Positions 35,521 through 44,415 of a stretch of DNA of 64,000 nucleotides are shown in pieces (the first letter of the stretch is position 1; every line of letters starts with the position of its first letter). The notes under the pieces were generated by a model. It saw nothing but the letters and a program-made list of their open reading frames with translations. It was not told where the DNA came from and did no database searches. The stretch lies in assembly GCA_934667275.1 (NCBI GenBank), contig CAKULK010000011.1, forward strand, positions 11,257 to 75,256, given 5' to 3'. A program made the position numbers and the translations under genes. This stretch comes from an uncultured Bacteroidales bacterium. Its GTDB lineage: Bacteria; Bacteroidota; Bacteroidia; Bacteroidales; Paludibacteraceae.

Positions 35521-37551
35521 CTACTCGGCGGCGGGTGTGAGCATTCGGAGGAAGTCGTCCTCGGAAATGAGCGGGATGCCAAGGTCTTCGGCTTTCTTGC
35601 GTTTCTCGGGACCCATGTTGTCGCCCGCGAGAATGAATGAGGTCTTCTTGCTGACCGAACCGACATTCTTTCCGCCGTTTGTCTCAATCATTGCCTTGTA
35701 CTCGTCGCGGCTATGGTGTGCGAATACACCAGAGATGACGATGCTCTTGCCTGCAAGCAGGTCTGTGACAGGGGTAGCATCTTCTGTGCTCGCCATCTGC
35801 ACACCGGCAAGACGCAAGCGGTTGACTATCTCGATGTTACGGAGGTCGTTGAAGTATGCGGTGATGTTGTCGGCTATTTGGTCACCTATGTCCTCGATGG
35901 ACGTAAGTTGTTCGTGTGTCGCCCACTGGAGTTCGTCAATGGAGCGGTAGCGACGGGCGATTTTCTTTGCGGTCGTCTCGCCGACCATGCGAATGCCGAG
36001 GGCGAACAGTACGCGGCTCCACGGTACTTGTTTGCTGGCTTCGATACCCGCAAGTATATTCTGTGCCGACTTGACACCGAGACGTTCCTGACGGGACAAG
36101 TCATTGAGTGTCAGGTCATATATATCGGCAATGTTATGCAGGAGCCCCTGTGAATAAAGGAGGTCAATAGTCTCTTCGCCGAGACCGTCAATGTTCATGG
36201 CACGGCGGGAAACGAAGTGCTCTATCTTTCCCTTGATTTGTGGGGGACAACCTTGCTCGTTTGGGCAACGCCATGCGGCTTCACCCTCTACGCGCACAAG
36301 AGGAGTGCCGCATTCGGGGCAGAGACTCGGAAAGACCTCCCCAACCCCTCCTTGCAAGGAGGGGCTTGCATCTGCATCTTTGCCGACTATCTTCGGTATG
36401 ATTTCACCACCCTTTTCGACCCAGACCATGTCGCCTTCGCGGATGCCGAGGGAACGGATGAAATCCTCATTGTGAAGCGTGGCGCGTTGGACAACGGTGC
36501 CCGACAGTTGCACGGGGTCGAGGTTAGCGACGGGCGTAACCACCCCTGTGCGTCCGACCTGATAGGTGATGCGGCGGAGACGGGTGAGTTGGCGCTCGGC
36601 AGGGAACTTGTATGCGATAGCCCAACGGGGGGTTTTGGCTGTGTAGCCGAGGTCCTGCTGCTGTGCCAGGTTATTCACTTTCAATACGATGCCGTCGGTG
36701 GCAACAGGCAGGTTCTTGCGCTCGGTGTCCCAATAGGCGATGTACTGCATGACCTCCTCGACGCTGTGGCAGACGCGAATGGCATCGCTGACCTGGAAGC
36801 CCCATTGGCGCGCGAGTTGCAGACGCTCGCAGTGAGTGGTGCCCGGGAGATTGTCGCCCAACATATAATATAGGTATGCGGTCAGCCCGCGCCGTGCTAC
36901 CTCACGCGGGTCCTGTAGTTTGAGGGTACCCGAGGCAGCGTTGCGGGGATTGGCGAAGAGGGGTTCTTCTTGTTCCTCGCGCTCGTGGTTGAGTCGGTCA
37001 AAAGCCGTCCACGGAAGCAAGACCTCACCACGCAACTCGAAGAAGTCGGGTATATCGGGACGGTTGATTTGCCATGGGATAGACGGAATGGTCTTGATGT
37101 TACTGAGTACGTCATCGCCGCGTATGCCGTCGCCGCGCGTGACGGCGTGGGTGAGAATGCCGTGCTCATACCAGAGGGAGATGCTGAGCCCGTCGAACTT
37201 GAGTTCGCATATAATCTCCACATTATCAGGTAGTTTGCGCACCCAATCCTCGACCTCCTCGCGCGAATAGGTGTTGGCGAGGGAGAGCATGGGATAGCGG
37301 TGGAGGATTTGTTCGAAGCCCTTCTTGGCAGCAAGGTCGGAGCCTACGTGCTGGGTGGGCGAATTGGGGTCTGCCATCTCGGGATGGAGAGCCTCAAGGT
37401 CCTGTAGGCGACGCATCTTGTGGTCGAACTCCTCGTCGGACATCGTGGGGGCGTTGAGGACGTAGTACTTGTAGTTGCTGTCCTCCAAATCGCGGCGCAG
37501 GGCGAGGATTTCGTCGCGATCGGGCTGGTCTATCTGGTCGAAAAGGTCCAT
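35521..37551 (-). CDS. ligA: NAD-dependent DNA ligase
   Basis: 676 residues, the usual length. Domain Ia and nucleotidyl-transferase with Lys118 in 'CELKFDG'; OB fold; Cys4 zinc finger from 'CPECGTPLV' to 'CPNEQGC'; helix-hairpin-helix region ('SIEDIGDQIADNI'); C-terminal BRCT ('LAGKSIVISGVF'). It seals nicks in replication and repair with NAD+ as cofactor. The linker just before the zinc finger (SPSLQGGVGEVF) is encoded by a 29-bp palindromic element at 36336-36364, see that entry. No terminator was seen; a GTTGA-rich repeat follows. Confidence 0.97.
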   Translation of the reverse strand: MDLFDQIDQPDRDEILALRRDLEDSNYKYYVLNAPTMSDEEFDHKMRRLQDLEALHPEMADPNSPTQHVGSDLAAKKGFEQILHRYPMLSLANTYSREEVEDWVRKLPDNVEIICELKFDGLSISLWYEHGILTHAVTRGDGIRGDDVLSNIKTIPSIPWQINRPDIPDFFELRGEVLLPWTAFDRLNHEREEQEEPLFANPRNAASGTLKLQDPREVARRGLTAYLYYMLGDNLPGTTHCERLQLARQWGFQVSDAIRVCHSVEEVMQYIAYWDTERKNLPVATDGIVLKVNNLAQQQDLGYTAKTPRWAIAYKFPAERQLTRLRRITYQVGRTGVVTPVANLDPVQLSGTVVQRATLHNEDFIRSLGIREGDMVWVEKGGEIIPKIVGKDADASPSLQGGVGEVFPSLCPECGTPLVRVEGEAAWRCPNEQGCPPQIKGKIEHFVSRRAMNIDGLGEETIDLLYSQGLLHNIADIYDLTLNDLSRQERLGVKSAQNILAGIEASKQVPWSRVLFALGIRMVGETTAKKIARRYRSIDELQWATHEQLTSIEDIGDQIADNITAYFNDLRNIEIVNRLRLAGVQMASTEDATPVTDLLAGKSIVISGVFAHHSRDEYKAMIETNGGKNVGSVSKKTSFILAGDNMGPEKRKKAEDLGIPLISEDDFLRMLTPAAE
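36336..36364 (-). repeat. REP-like palindromic element inside the ligA coding region
   Basis: Contains a perfect 20-bp palindrome at 36345-36364 (half site CCCCTCCTTG) followed on the ligA coding strand by TTGGGGAGG. Same layout as the intergenic element at 42736. It encodes the linker before the zinc finger, in frame. Confidence 0.65.
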
Positions 37552-37562
37552 GTGGTTTGGGA

Positions 37563-39161
37563 TTAACGGACTATCAGTTTGGTGGACAGGCAGGTGCCCT
37601 GACCATATATATTAAGGATGTAGATGCCCTGCGAGAGACCGTCGATATTCTGCTCGACGGAAGTTATCTTGCTTTGCGTAACAATTTGTCCATCAATGCG
37701 ATAGACTATATAATAGCCGCCTTCGGCATTACGTATGCAGGGCGTGGCCCCCTCGTAGAAAACCTCGTAGTTGTTGAGCGAGGGTTCGGTGTGGCGGGTG
37801 GAAGTGCTGCTATCCAATCGCAGTCCGACCAGTATAGGGTCATGGTCGCTGCAGCGGAACATAGTGAGGTCATCGGAACTGTCGTAGGTGTAGCGGTCGT
37901 GCTCGTCAGAGTTGATGTGGTACGCCACCATGCCCGTGACCTGCGGGTACAGGGTGGAGTTGCAGAGGGCATGGTCGAGGTAGCCCGCCTGGCCGCGGAA
38001 AGTGTAACTATAACTGCTGTCGGCATGGAAGGCACGATGGAGGTCAATCATTCCGCCATCGCGGAGAGCAGTAATGGGGTCCTCCTTGGCATAGGCGTTG
38101 AGGTCGCCCATGATGAGAATGTCATCGTCATGAAAACTGAGACGGTCGCGGTCGTAGGAAGCCAGCACGGCTTTGGCTTCCTGCACGCGCTTGGCATTGT
38201 AGGCACCCTGTCCGTCACCTTGGTCGCGGTCATCACCGGTAGCGTTGTAGGCTCCGCTTTTCGACTTGAAATGGTTGATAGAAAAAATAAACCGCTCGCC
38301 GGTGGCATTCTCGGTGAACACCTGCGCTTTCTTGCGCGTGGGGAGGTAGGAGTCGGTGCTACGGAGAGCGCCATAGGGAGTCACCGTTTGGGTGCAATAG
38401 ACATATCCGGATTTGGTGTAAGTGCCGTTGACAGAGGTTCCGTCATCAATGGCACGGAAAGTCCGCCCTGTCAGACGCGAAAGGTCGGCGGCAATCTCAT
38501 TCATGGCATCCGAACCCTGTTGCACCTCCACAAGGCCATAGATGTCAGCGTTGATTTTAGACAATGCCGCACTAATCTTGGCACGTTGCTTCTGGTGCTC
38601 GGCATTGTTGCCCGGTCCCATAGTGCTTGAACCAGAGCCGTATGCCTGGGTAAGGTAGTATTCGCAGTTCATGGCGCAAACCAGCAATGTATGCTGCCCG
38701 CGCATATTGACGGCGTCTTTGTCGTAGCCCTGCTCGAGGTCAGCACGCGTGTTACCCGCCCATGTGCAGGATTTCCATTGTACACTGCCTGTGCTGCCGA
38801 CGTACACCACAAGGTCCACCAGGCGCTCGCCCATACGGTGGTAGCCGCTCACGCCCGTCAGCGTGACTTCGCCCGTCCGGTTAGCAGAGAGGATGTCGTT
38901 ATACTCCGCAGAAAGCGGAATCGCCTGATTGGTAGGCGAATAGGTTCTGCGTGGAGAGATGGTGAGGCTGCCGCTGTTGTAGTTGTTGGTGACGTAGAAC
39001 GGGGTAGTGAAACGAATGGTTTGCCCCTGATATTTGCTCAAATCGGAGTTCTTCCATATATCGGGATTGCCAATGCTCACGTTTATTTGTCCCCACAACG
39101 TGCTGCTGCATACGCAGAAAAACAGCAAAAAAATATGTGCGAACTTTGGTGAATGTGTCAT
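37563..39161 (-). CDS. Secreted endonuclease/exonuclease/phosphatase-family nuclease with T9SS C-terminus
   Basis: 532 residues from the ATG at 39159-39161 (signal peptide 'MTHSPKFAHIFLLFFCVCS'); the promoter at 39185 rules out the longer start. N-terminal OB/DUF5689-like region at about 25-130. Nuclease domain: 'INADIYGLVEVQQGSDA', 'HFKSKSGA', 'ILIMGDLNAYAKEDP', 'GYLDHALC', and 'RCSDHDPILVGL' with the terminal His pair typical of extracellular DNases such as ExeM. The end 'GLSQGIYILNIYGQG...TKLIVR' is the classic type A T9SS sorting domain, different from the NGQ tag of other proteins here. Likely a surface or released DNase that frees nucleotides or phosphate. Confidence 0.9.
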   Translation of the reverse strand: MTHSPKFAHIFLLFFCVCSSTLWGQINVSIGNPDIWKNSDLSKYQGQTIRFTTPFYVTNNYNSGSLTISPRRTYSPTNQAIPLSAEYNDILSANRTGEVTLTGVSGYHRMGERLVDLVVYVGSTGSVQWKSCTWAGNTRADLEQGYDKDAVNMRGQHTLLVCAMNCEYYLTQAYGSGSSTMGPGNNAEHQKQRAKISAALSKINADIYGLVEVQQGSDAMNEIAADLSRLTGRTFRAIDDGTSVNGTYTKSGYVYCTQTVTPYGALRSTDSYLPTRKKAQVFTENATGERFIFSINHFKSKSGAYNATGDDRDQGDGQGAYNAKRVQEAKAVLASYDRDRLSFHDDDILIMGDLNAYAKEDPITALRDGGMIDLHRAFHADSSYSYTFRGQAGYLDHALCNSTLYPQVTGMVAYHINSDEHDRYTYDSSDDLTMFRCSDHDPILVGLRLDSSTSTRHTEPSLNNYEVFYEGATPCIRNAEGGYYIVYRIDGQIVTQSKITSVEQNIDGLSQGIYILNIYGQGTCLSTKLIVR

Positions 39162-39184
39162 GCAACTAATGGTTTTTAGGTCTG

Positions 39185-39216
39185 CAAAGTTACGCTTTTT
39201 TTCCTGAATATGCAAG
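39185..39216 (-). promoter_or_regulatory. Promoter of the secreted nuclease gene
   Basis: Minus strand CTTG (39213-39216), 20 nt, TAACTTTG (39185-39192). Confidence 0.75.
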
Positions 39217-39244
39217 TGCAGTCCCCACTTTGAGGGCGTGGCGG

Positions 39245-39730
39245 CTACATGTTGGCGTTATAGTAGTGCGGGTTGCCTGTCACTTCATTGCCAATGAATG
39301 AGGGCTTGATGAAAGTCTGGTCTTCGTGTTCCAACTCTATTTCCGCCATCACGAGCCCCTCTTTGCGTCCGTGGAACTCGTCCACTTCCCACTTGAGGGA
39401 ACTGTCGGCACAAGGAACTATCCAACGTGTCTTTTCCAACAATCCGGGCAGGCACATCTGCAGCAACTGTTTGGCATCGCTCACATCAATCTCGCGTTCC
39501 CATTCGAAGCGCGCCAACCCATCGCCAGCGGGTTTGGATTTGATAGTGAGGAAAGCCTGTACGGCAGACGCTCCGCCTGCCAACGATTTTTCTGTCCGTA
39601 TGCGCACGCGGACGGTACGCCCAGCCTCTTTGCAGATGTAGCCCTGCACGATGTCGTAGCGGCAAACGGACAGCTGCTTGTAACTGTCGTCGGTGACGAG
39701 GAACTTCCGTTCAATTTCGAGATTATGCAT
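39245..39730 (-). CDS. CYTH-domain protein (triphosphate tunnel enzyme family)
   Basis: 161 residues covering a complete CYTH domain. The N-terminal EIERKFLV is the ExExK metal/phosphate signature. 'VRVRIRTE', 'AFLTIKSK', 'FEWEREI', 'KWEVDEF' and 'MAEIELE' supply the alternating charged residues lining the tunnel. Members hydrolyse inorganic or thiamine triphosphate or have adenylate-cyclase-like activity; the small bacterial type is mostly a tripolyphosphatase. Followed 48 bp upstream by the FAD/FeS dehydrogenase gene on the same strand, possibly one transcript. Confidence 0.9.
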   Translation of the reverse strand: MHNLEIERKFLVTDDSYKQLSVCRYDIVQGYICKEAGRTVRVRIRTEKSLAGGASAVQAFLTIKSKPAGDGLARFEWEREIDVSDAKQLLQMCLPGLLEKTRWIVPCADSSLKWEVDEFHGRKEGLVMAEIELEHEDQTFIKPSFIGNEVTGNPHYYNANM

Positions 39731-39778
39731 AATTTATTTTGTAACTATCCCATAACGTTTTGAGTGACGCTGAGAGGG

Positions 39779-42556
39779 TTAGTTCGTCTTGCGGCGCGAG
39801 GTGATATTCACCAGGTGCGCGATGCCGTAGTACTCGATGCCCGAATGGGTGGTAAGTCCAATCTCGCAGGTGCGGGAGTTGCTGACGCCCATCGTGGCGT
39901 GCGCCTTCTCCACCTGTCCGCGCAGTTTGCGGAGTGCCCACGCGTTCAGTTCGGGGTGCGTGAAACCCTTGTCGCCGGCGAAAGCACAGCAGCCAATCTC
40001 CTCAGGCACAAGCACTTGCGTAGCACACGCCTGCGCCACATGGAGCAGGTGCTGCGTGACGTTCATCTTGCGCGTCGAACAGGTGACATGCACCGCCACG
40101 CACGTGTCTAACGGCGTGATTTCCAATTCGTCAAGCACAAACTTGTCGATAAACTCCGCAGGTTCGTACAACCGCAGATGGGGCATGGTCTCGCGCATAC
40201 GATGCAGACACGGACTCTGGTCGCAGAGGATAGGCCAACGCCCGTCCTCACTCGCGCGGCGCAACGCCGCCTCCAATTCGCGCGTCTTGCGCATCGCCTC
40301 GTCGGGCATGCCCTTGCTCTCCCAGATGGTGCCGCAGCAGAGATTCTCCATATTCCCGGGGAAAATCACCTCGAATCCTGCCTTGTTCAGCACCTCGGTC
40401 ATATCGTTGATGAGGGGTGTCTTGCCGCTGCTCAGACGCTGGTTGAGGCACGACGGGAAATAGACTACCCGCTTGTCACTTAATCCTTTCAACCCATGCA
40501 CCACACCATATTCGCGTGCAATCCTGATGGCTTTTGCGCGCACGGGTCGCGGCAGCGAAGGCGTCCACAGCGGGATATTCTTGCCGCTGCCGTAGTACAG
40601 CCCTTTGCCCACGACGGTGGTCATCTTGTCGCCCAGCACGGTCTTCGCCGCGTGCGCCACGCCCAGCACATTCGTCAGCATACCGCCTATGTCGGACAGG
40701 TGTTCGCCCGCCCAATAGCCGAAGCGTTTCTCGCTTTTGGTGAGTGCCTGTTCGCGCAAGAGGTGGATATAATCGCCCACATTGATGCCCACGGGACACG
40801 AGGTGGAGCACAGCCCGTCGCCCGCACACAGCGCACGACCTATATGGCGGAAATCTTTCTCCAACTGCTTGGCAGTCAGATGGTCTGCATGATTGTCCGA
40901 GTGCTGCAACCGATGCAACTCACGCTGCACCACAATCCGTTGGCGGCTTGACAACGCAAACCCGCAACTCACGCAGTTCACCTCGCAGAACCCGCACTCT
41001 ATACACCTGTCTATCAGCGCGTTCACCTCGGGCAATGGTTTGATATGCTCCAGATACGAGTGTTCGTCCTCGTTGAAAATCACCCCCGGGTTCATGATGT
41101 TGTCAGGGTCGAACAAGGTCTTCACCTCGCGCATAAGGGCATACGCCTCGTCACCCCACTCGCGGCGCACAAACGGCGCCATGTTGCGCCCCGTACCGTG
41201 CTCCGCCTTCAGGCTCCCGTGGTATTTGTCCACCACGAGGTCCACCACGGCGTGCATCATCCTGTCGTATTGCGCAACGGCTTCGGGCGTGTCAAACCGC
41301 TGATTGAGAATGAAATGGTAGTTCCCCTCCAGCGCGTGCCCGTAAATCACGGCATCGGGATAGTGGTGCTCGCGGAACAGCCGTTGCAGGTCCAATGTCG
41401 CCTCGGCGAGGTGCTCGATGGGGAACGCGATGTCCTCAATCAGACACGTGGTGCCTATCTCGCGCGTGCCGCCCACGGCGGGGAAGATGCCCGAGCGCAT
41501 CGCCCAGTATTTGCCCACCTGCACGGGGTCGGACGTGAACATCGCAGGCTGGCAGAGCGTGTAGTGCCTCAGCACCTCCAGAACGACGTTGTTCTTCTGC
41601 GTAAGTTCCTCAGCAGTAGCGGCTTCCGTCTTTATCAGCACCGCCCCCGCGTCCTCGGGCAGCCCCTGCAGTTCGGGGAAGTCCTGCTCCACGGTGCGCA
41701 TGGCTTTGCGGTCGAAGAACTCCGCGGCGGACAGCATCTGCGTCTGCTTCATCTCCGTCACCGCCTCACACGCCGACTGCGTGGTCGGGAACAACAGCAG
41801 TGCCGATGCCGAGCAGGGCAGCAGGTCTGCCGTGCGCATGGTCACGGACGACAGGAACGCCAGTGTGCCTTCGCTGCCCACCATCAAGTGGGCGATGATG
41901 TCAAATGGGTCGTCGAATTCCACAAACGGCAGGATGGTCAAGCCCGTCACGTTCTTTATTTGGTACTTTTTGCGTATTAACTCGCTGAGGTTCTTGTTCT
42001 TACGCACCTGCAACCGCAGGTCGTCAATCTTACGGACGAACCGCGCGTGCGACATCAGGAAGTCGGAGCGGCTCCGTTGGTCGCCCGTATCCAGCACGCA
42101 CCCGTCGGGCAGCACGATGCGCACCGACTCCAGCATGCGGTAACTGTTGGCGTGGGTACCGCAGCACATTCCCGAGGCGTTGTTCATCACAATCCCGCCC
42201 ACCATCGCCGATTTGATGCTGGCGGGGTCGGGCGTGAAGTGCTTGCCGTAGGGCTTCAGTATCTCGTTCACACGCTGCCCGATGATGCCGGGTTGCAGCG
42301 TAATCGTCTGATTGTCTTTGCCTAAACTGTATTTCTCCCACTTCTTGCCGCACACCACCAGCAGGCTGTCGCTTATCGCCTGCCCGCTCAGACTGGTGCC
42401 TGCCGCACGGAACGTGACATGCTTGCCCTCTTTGTGCGCACGCTGCATAATGGCTTGCACGTCCTCCTCGGTGGCGGGGTGTAGCACCTCTTCGGGAATC
42501 AGGCGGTAGAAACCCGCGTCCGTTCCCCACGCTAAACGCTCTATATATCGTTTCAT
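39779..42556 (-). CDS. FAD-linked oxidase fused to 4Fe-4S and CCG domains (D-lactate/2-hydroxyacid dehydrogenase type)
   Basis: 925 residues from MKRYIERL (ATG at 42554-42556). N-terminal FAD-binding domain with 'VTFRAAGTSLSGQAISD' and 'NNASGMCCGTHANSY'. Central FAD-oxidase C-terminal domain with 'GHALEGNYHF' and 'HGTGRNMAPFV'. Then two ferredoxin-like clusters ('CIECGFCEVNC', 'CAGDGLCSTSCPVG') and two CCG segments ('FPSCLNQRLS...NLCCGT', 'HVTCSTRKM...GCCAFAGDKGF'). This arrangement is found in membrane-associated D-lactate or glycolate dehydrogenases that pass electrons to the quinone pool. The first cluster has 'CEVNCVSCG' instead of a CP end. Substrate unproven. Confidence 0.9.
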   Translation of the reverse strand: MKRYIERLAWGTDAGFYRLIPEEVLHPATEEDVQAIMQRAHKEGKHVTFRAAGTSLSGQAISDSLLVVCGKKWEKYSLGKDNQTITLQPGIIGQRVNEILKPYGKHFTPDPASIKSAMVGGIVMNNASGMCCGTHANSYRMLESVRIVLPDGCVLDTGDQRSRSDFLMSHARFVRKIDDLRLQVRKNKNLSELIRKKYQIKNVTGLTILPFVEFDDPFDIIAHLMVGSEGTLAFLSSVTMRTADLLPCSASALLLFPTTQSACEAVTEMKQTQMLSAAEFFDRKAMRTVEQDFPELQGLPEDAGAVLIKTEAATAEELTQKNNVVLEVLRHYTLCQPAMFTSDPVQVGKYWAMRSGIFPAVGGTREIGTTCLIEDIAFPIEHLAEATLDLQRLFREHHYPDAVIYGHALEGNYHFILNQRFDTPEAVAQYDRMMHAVVDLVVDKYHGSLKAEHGTGRNMAPFVRREWGDEAYALMREVKTLFDPDNIMNPGVIFNEDEHSYLEHIKPLPEVNALIDRCIECGFCEVNCVSCGFALSSRQRIVVQRELHRLQHSDNHADHLTAKQLEKDFRHIGRALCAGDGLCSTSCPVGINVGDYIHLLREQALTKSEKRFGYWAGEHLSDIGGMLTNVLGVAHAAKTVLGDKMTTVVGKGLYYGSGKNIPLWTPSLPRPVRAKAIRIAREYGVVHGLKGLSDKRVVYFPSCLNQRLSSGKTPLINDMTEVLNKAGFEVIFPGNMENLCCGTIWESKGMPDEAMRKTRELEAALRRASEDGRWPILCDQSPCLHRMRETMPHLRLYEPAEFIDKFVLDELEITPLDTCVAVHVTCSTRKMNVTQHLLHVAQACATQVLVPEEIGCCAFAGDKGFTHPELNAWALRKLRGQVEKAHATMGVSNSRTCEIGLTTHSGIEYYGIAHLVNITSRRKTN

Positions 42557-42619
42557 TCTTGTCTTTCCGCGGCAGTCCCGCGAAACTTTATTCACAATCT
42601 GTCTTTTTTATACCAGACA

Positions 42620-42663
42620 ACCCCCGATAGACCCGCGACCGACCCCCGAGAAACCCCCGACAC
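42620..42663. repeat. 11-bp tandem repeat (ACCCnCGAnnn), 4 units
   Basis: Units start at 42620, 42631, 42642 and 42653. Related to the cluster at 57151-57183. Confidence 0.75.
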
Positions 42664-42690
42664 AATGTCGTGTCAAGAATAGGTGATTCA

Positions 42691-42723
42691 GCAAGGGATA
42701 CGCAAGGGATGAGCAAGGGATAG
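42691..42723. repeat. 11-bp tandem repeat (GCAAGGGATnn), 3 units
   Basis: Units start at 42691, 42702 and 42713; the same 33 bp as at 28042-28074. Only 27 bp separate it from the previous cluster of a different sequence family. Confidence 0.85.
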
Positions 42724-42735
42724 GCACTCTATACA

Positions 42736-42775
42736 CCCCCTCTTTGAGGGGGCATGGGGAGTCTTGGGGGTGTTT
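42736..42775. repeat. REP-like palindromic element, intergenic copy
   Basis: Stem CCCCCTC / GAGGGGG (42736-42752, 3-nt loop) followed by CATGGGGAG and TCTTGGGGGTG. Same plan as the element inside ligA (palindrome, then nnGGGGAG). It lies just after the stop of the NamZ-type gene and may act as its transcription end. Confidence 0.55.
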
Positions 42776-42783
42776 GGGACACC

Positions 42784-44025
42784 TTATTTATATAGGTAGT
42801 ACTTACTCGACGCCTCCCTGTATGCATCCACGTCCTTGTACCAGTAGTCCTGTACGTCCTCCCAGCGGTACCGCTGCCCGAACATCTCGCGAATCTTGTT
42901 GGTGCCGCACACTTTGTCAAACATCCCGAAGCGGTTCTGGTCGCACAGGCTGAACCAGTCCTTGTCAGGGTACAACCGCATAAGTTCTTGAACGATAAGG
43001 AATTGCACATCACTCAATCGGGCTTTCTCGTAATCCATGATGTGAATCTGCACGCCCTGAATCTGCTCGCCTTTGAACACGCTGTAGTAGGGCTTGTAGT
43101 ATATCGGACGGAAGTACAGCCCGGGCAAATCCAAGGCATTCATAGCGTCCGCGAGGCTGTCGGCGTTAATCCACGGCGCGCCCATCAACTCGAAAGGCAG
43201 CGTATAGCCCACGCCGATATTCACGTACCCGAACTCGCCGAAGATGCCCGTCACGGGATAGAAAAGCGCGGTCTTACCCTGCGGCACATGAGGCGAAGCC
43301 ACTACCCATTCCAAGCCCGTCTCATCCCATGTCATGTCGCGGGTCCAGCCCTCCATCGGCACCACCGTCAGGCGGCACGGGTGCTCGGCTTGCGCATTCA
43401 GGTACAACGCCAACTCGCCGGGCGTCTGACCATATATATAAGGTATCTTGAACTGGCTGACGAACGACACGTAGCCGTCCTCCACCAGATTGCCTTCTAT
43501 CTTCTTGCCCCCCAGCGGGTTCGGGCGGTCCAATACCACCAGTTCCTTGTCGTATTCGGCACACGCCTCCATCAGCATGCCCATCGTGGAGATATACGTG
43601 AAACTGCGGCAACCGATGTCCTGAATATCATACACCATCACGTCTATCTCGTCCATCATTTCCTTTGTCGGCTTGCGCGTAGCCCCATACAGCGAGTACA
43701 TGCGCAGTCCGGTGCGCTTATCTGTCTCATTACCAACATGATCGCCCGCATGTACGTTACCCCTTACGCCATGTTCGGGACCATACAACGCTACTAAGTT
43801 CACATTCTCTGCCTGCCACAGGATATCAATGGTCGAATGCATCTGCAGGTCCACGCCTGTGGGGTTGGTACACAGCCCGACACGCTTGCCTTCCAATGGC
43901 GCAAAGTTCTGACTCTTAAGCACTTCGATACCGGGTCTGACAACCGGCTTTTGTTCAACCTCGTTGGCACAAGCACTTAATGCTGATGCCAATACAAGTA
44001 GAATGTAGAGGAATTTATTTCGCAT
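42784..44025 (-). CDS. Lipoprotein of the DUF1343/NamZ family (exo-beta-N-acetylmuramidase type)
   Basis: 413 residues. Lipobox 'LASALSAC' (Cys19), then the family core: 'GKRVGLCTNPTGVD', 'LVALYGPEHGVRG', 'YDIQDIGCRSFTYISTMGMLMEAC', 'LDRPNPLGG', and the C-terminal half with 'FYPVTGIFGEFGYVNIGVGYTLPFELMGAPWI'. B. subtilis NamZ (YbbC) and a Tannerella homologue release MurNAc from peptidoglycan chain ends. So it probably acts on peptidoglycan in the periplasm, which fits an organism with an AmpG-like importer (17.5 kb). Own promoter at 44070. Confidence 0.9.
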   Translation of the reverse strand: MRNKFLYILLVLASALSACANEVEQKPVVRPGIEVLKSQNFAPLEGKRVGLCTNPTGVDLQMHSTIDILWQAENVNLVALYGPEHGVRGNVHAGDHVGNETDKRTGLRMYSLYGATRKPTKEMMDEIDVMVYDIQDIGCRSFTYISTMGMLMEACAEYDKELVVLDRPNPLGGKKIEGNLVEDGYVSFVSQFKIPYIYGQTPGELALYLNAQAEHPCRLTVVPMEGWTRDMTWDETGLEWVVASPHVPQGKTALFYPVTGIFGEFGYVNIGVGYTLPFELMGAPWINADSLADAMNALDLPGLYFRPIYYKPYYSVFKGEQIQGVQIHIMDYEKARLSDVQFLIVQELMRLYPDKDWFSLCDQNRFGMFDKVCGTNKIREMFGQRYRWEDVQDYWYKDVDAYREASSKYYLYK

Positions 44026-44069
44026 AATTGTTTATTTATTTCGCAAATACTGCCAAACTAATGAGACTG

Positions 44070-44101
44070 CAAAGTTATGAAAAAAATGCAACATTGGCAA
44101 T
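44070..44101 (-). promoter_or_regulatory. Promoter of the NamZ-type gene
   Basis: Minus strand ATTG (44098-44101), 20 nt, TAACTTTG (44070-44077). It is divergent from the tRNA-Ser promoter 15 bp away. Confidence 0.7.
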
Positions 44102-44115
44102 TTTTTATCGAAAAA

Positions 44116-44147
44116 TTTGCACAATTCAAATTAAAGCACTACCTTTG
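44116..44147 (+). promoter_or_regulatory. tRNA-Ser promoter
   Basis: TTTG (44116-44119), 20 nt, TACCTTTG (44140-44147). Confidence 0.85.
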
Positions 44148-44185
44148 CACCCGCTTTCAACTCATAGCATCGCGCTACGGCGCGG

Positions 44186-44272
<87 letters not shown>

Positions 44273-44287
44273 CAAAGCGATAATAAA

Positions 44288-44331
44288 AGGAGAATCTGAT
44301 GGATAGTGTATCGGTCAGGTTCTTCTTTTTT
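44288..44331 (+). terminator. Terminator of tRNA-Ser
   Basis: Stem AGGAGAATCTGA (44288-44299) with TCAGGTTCTTCT (44315-44326), two G-U pairs, followed by a T-run. Confidence 0.75.
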
Positions 44332-44350
44332 GTGGTAATTGTGGTTTTTA

Positions 44351-44382
44351 TTTGCATATGTGCGAAAAAAGTTGTACATTTG
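44351..44382 (+). promoter_or_regulatory. Promoter of secA-lgt
   Basis: TTTG (44351-44354), 20 nt, TACATTTG (44375-44382). Confidence 0.8.
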
Positions 44383-44415
44383 CAGGCTAATTGTGGAATA
44401 AATTAAACTGACGAT

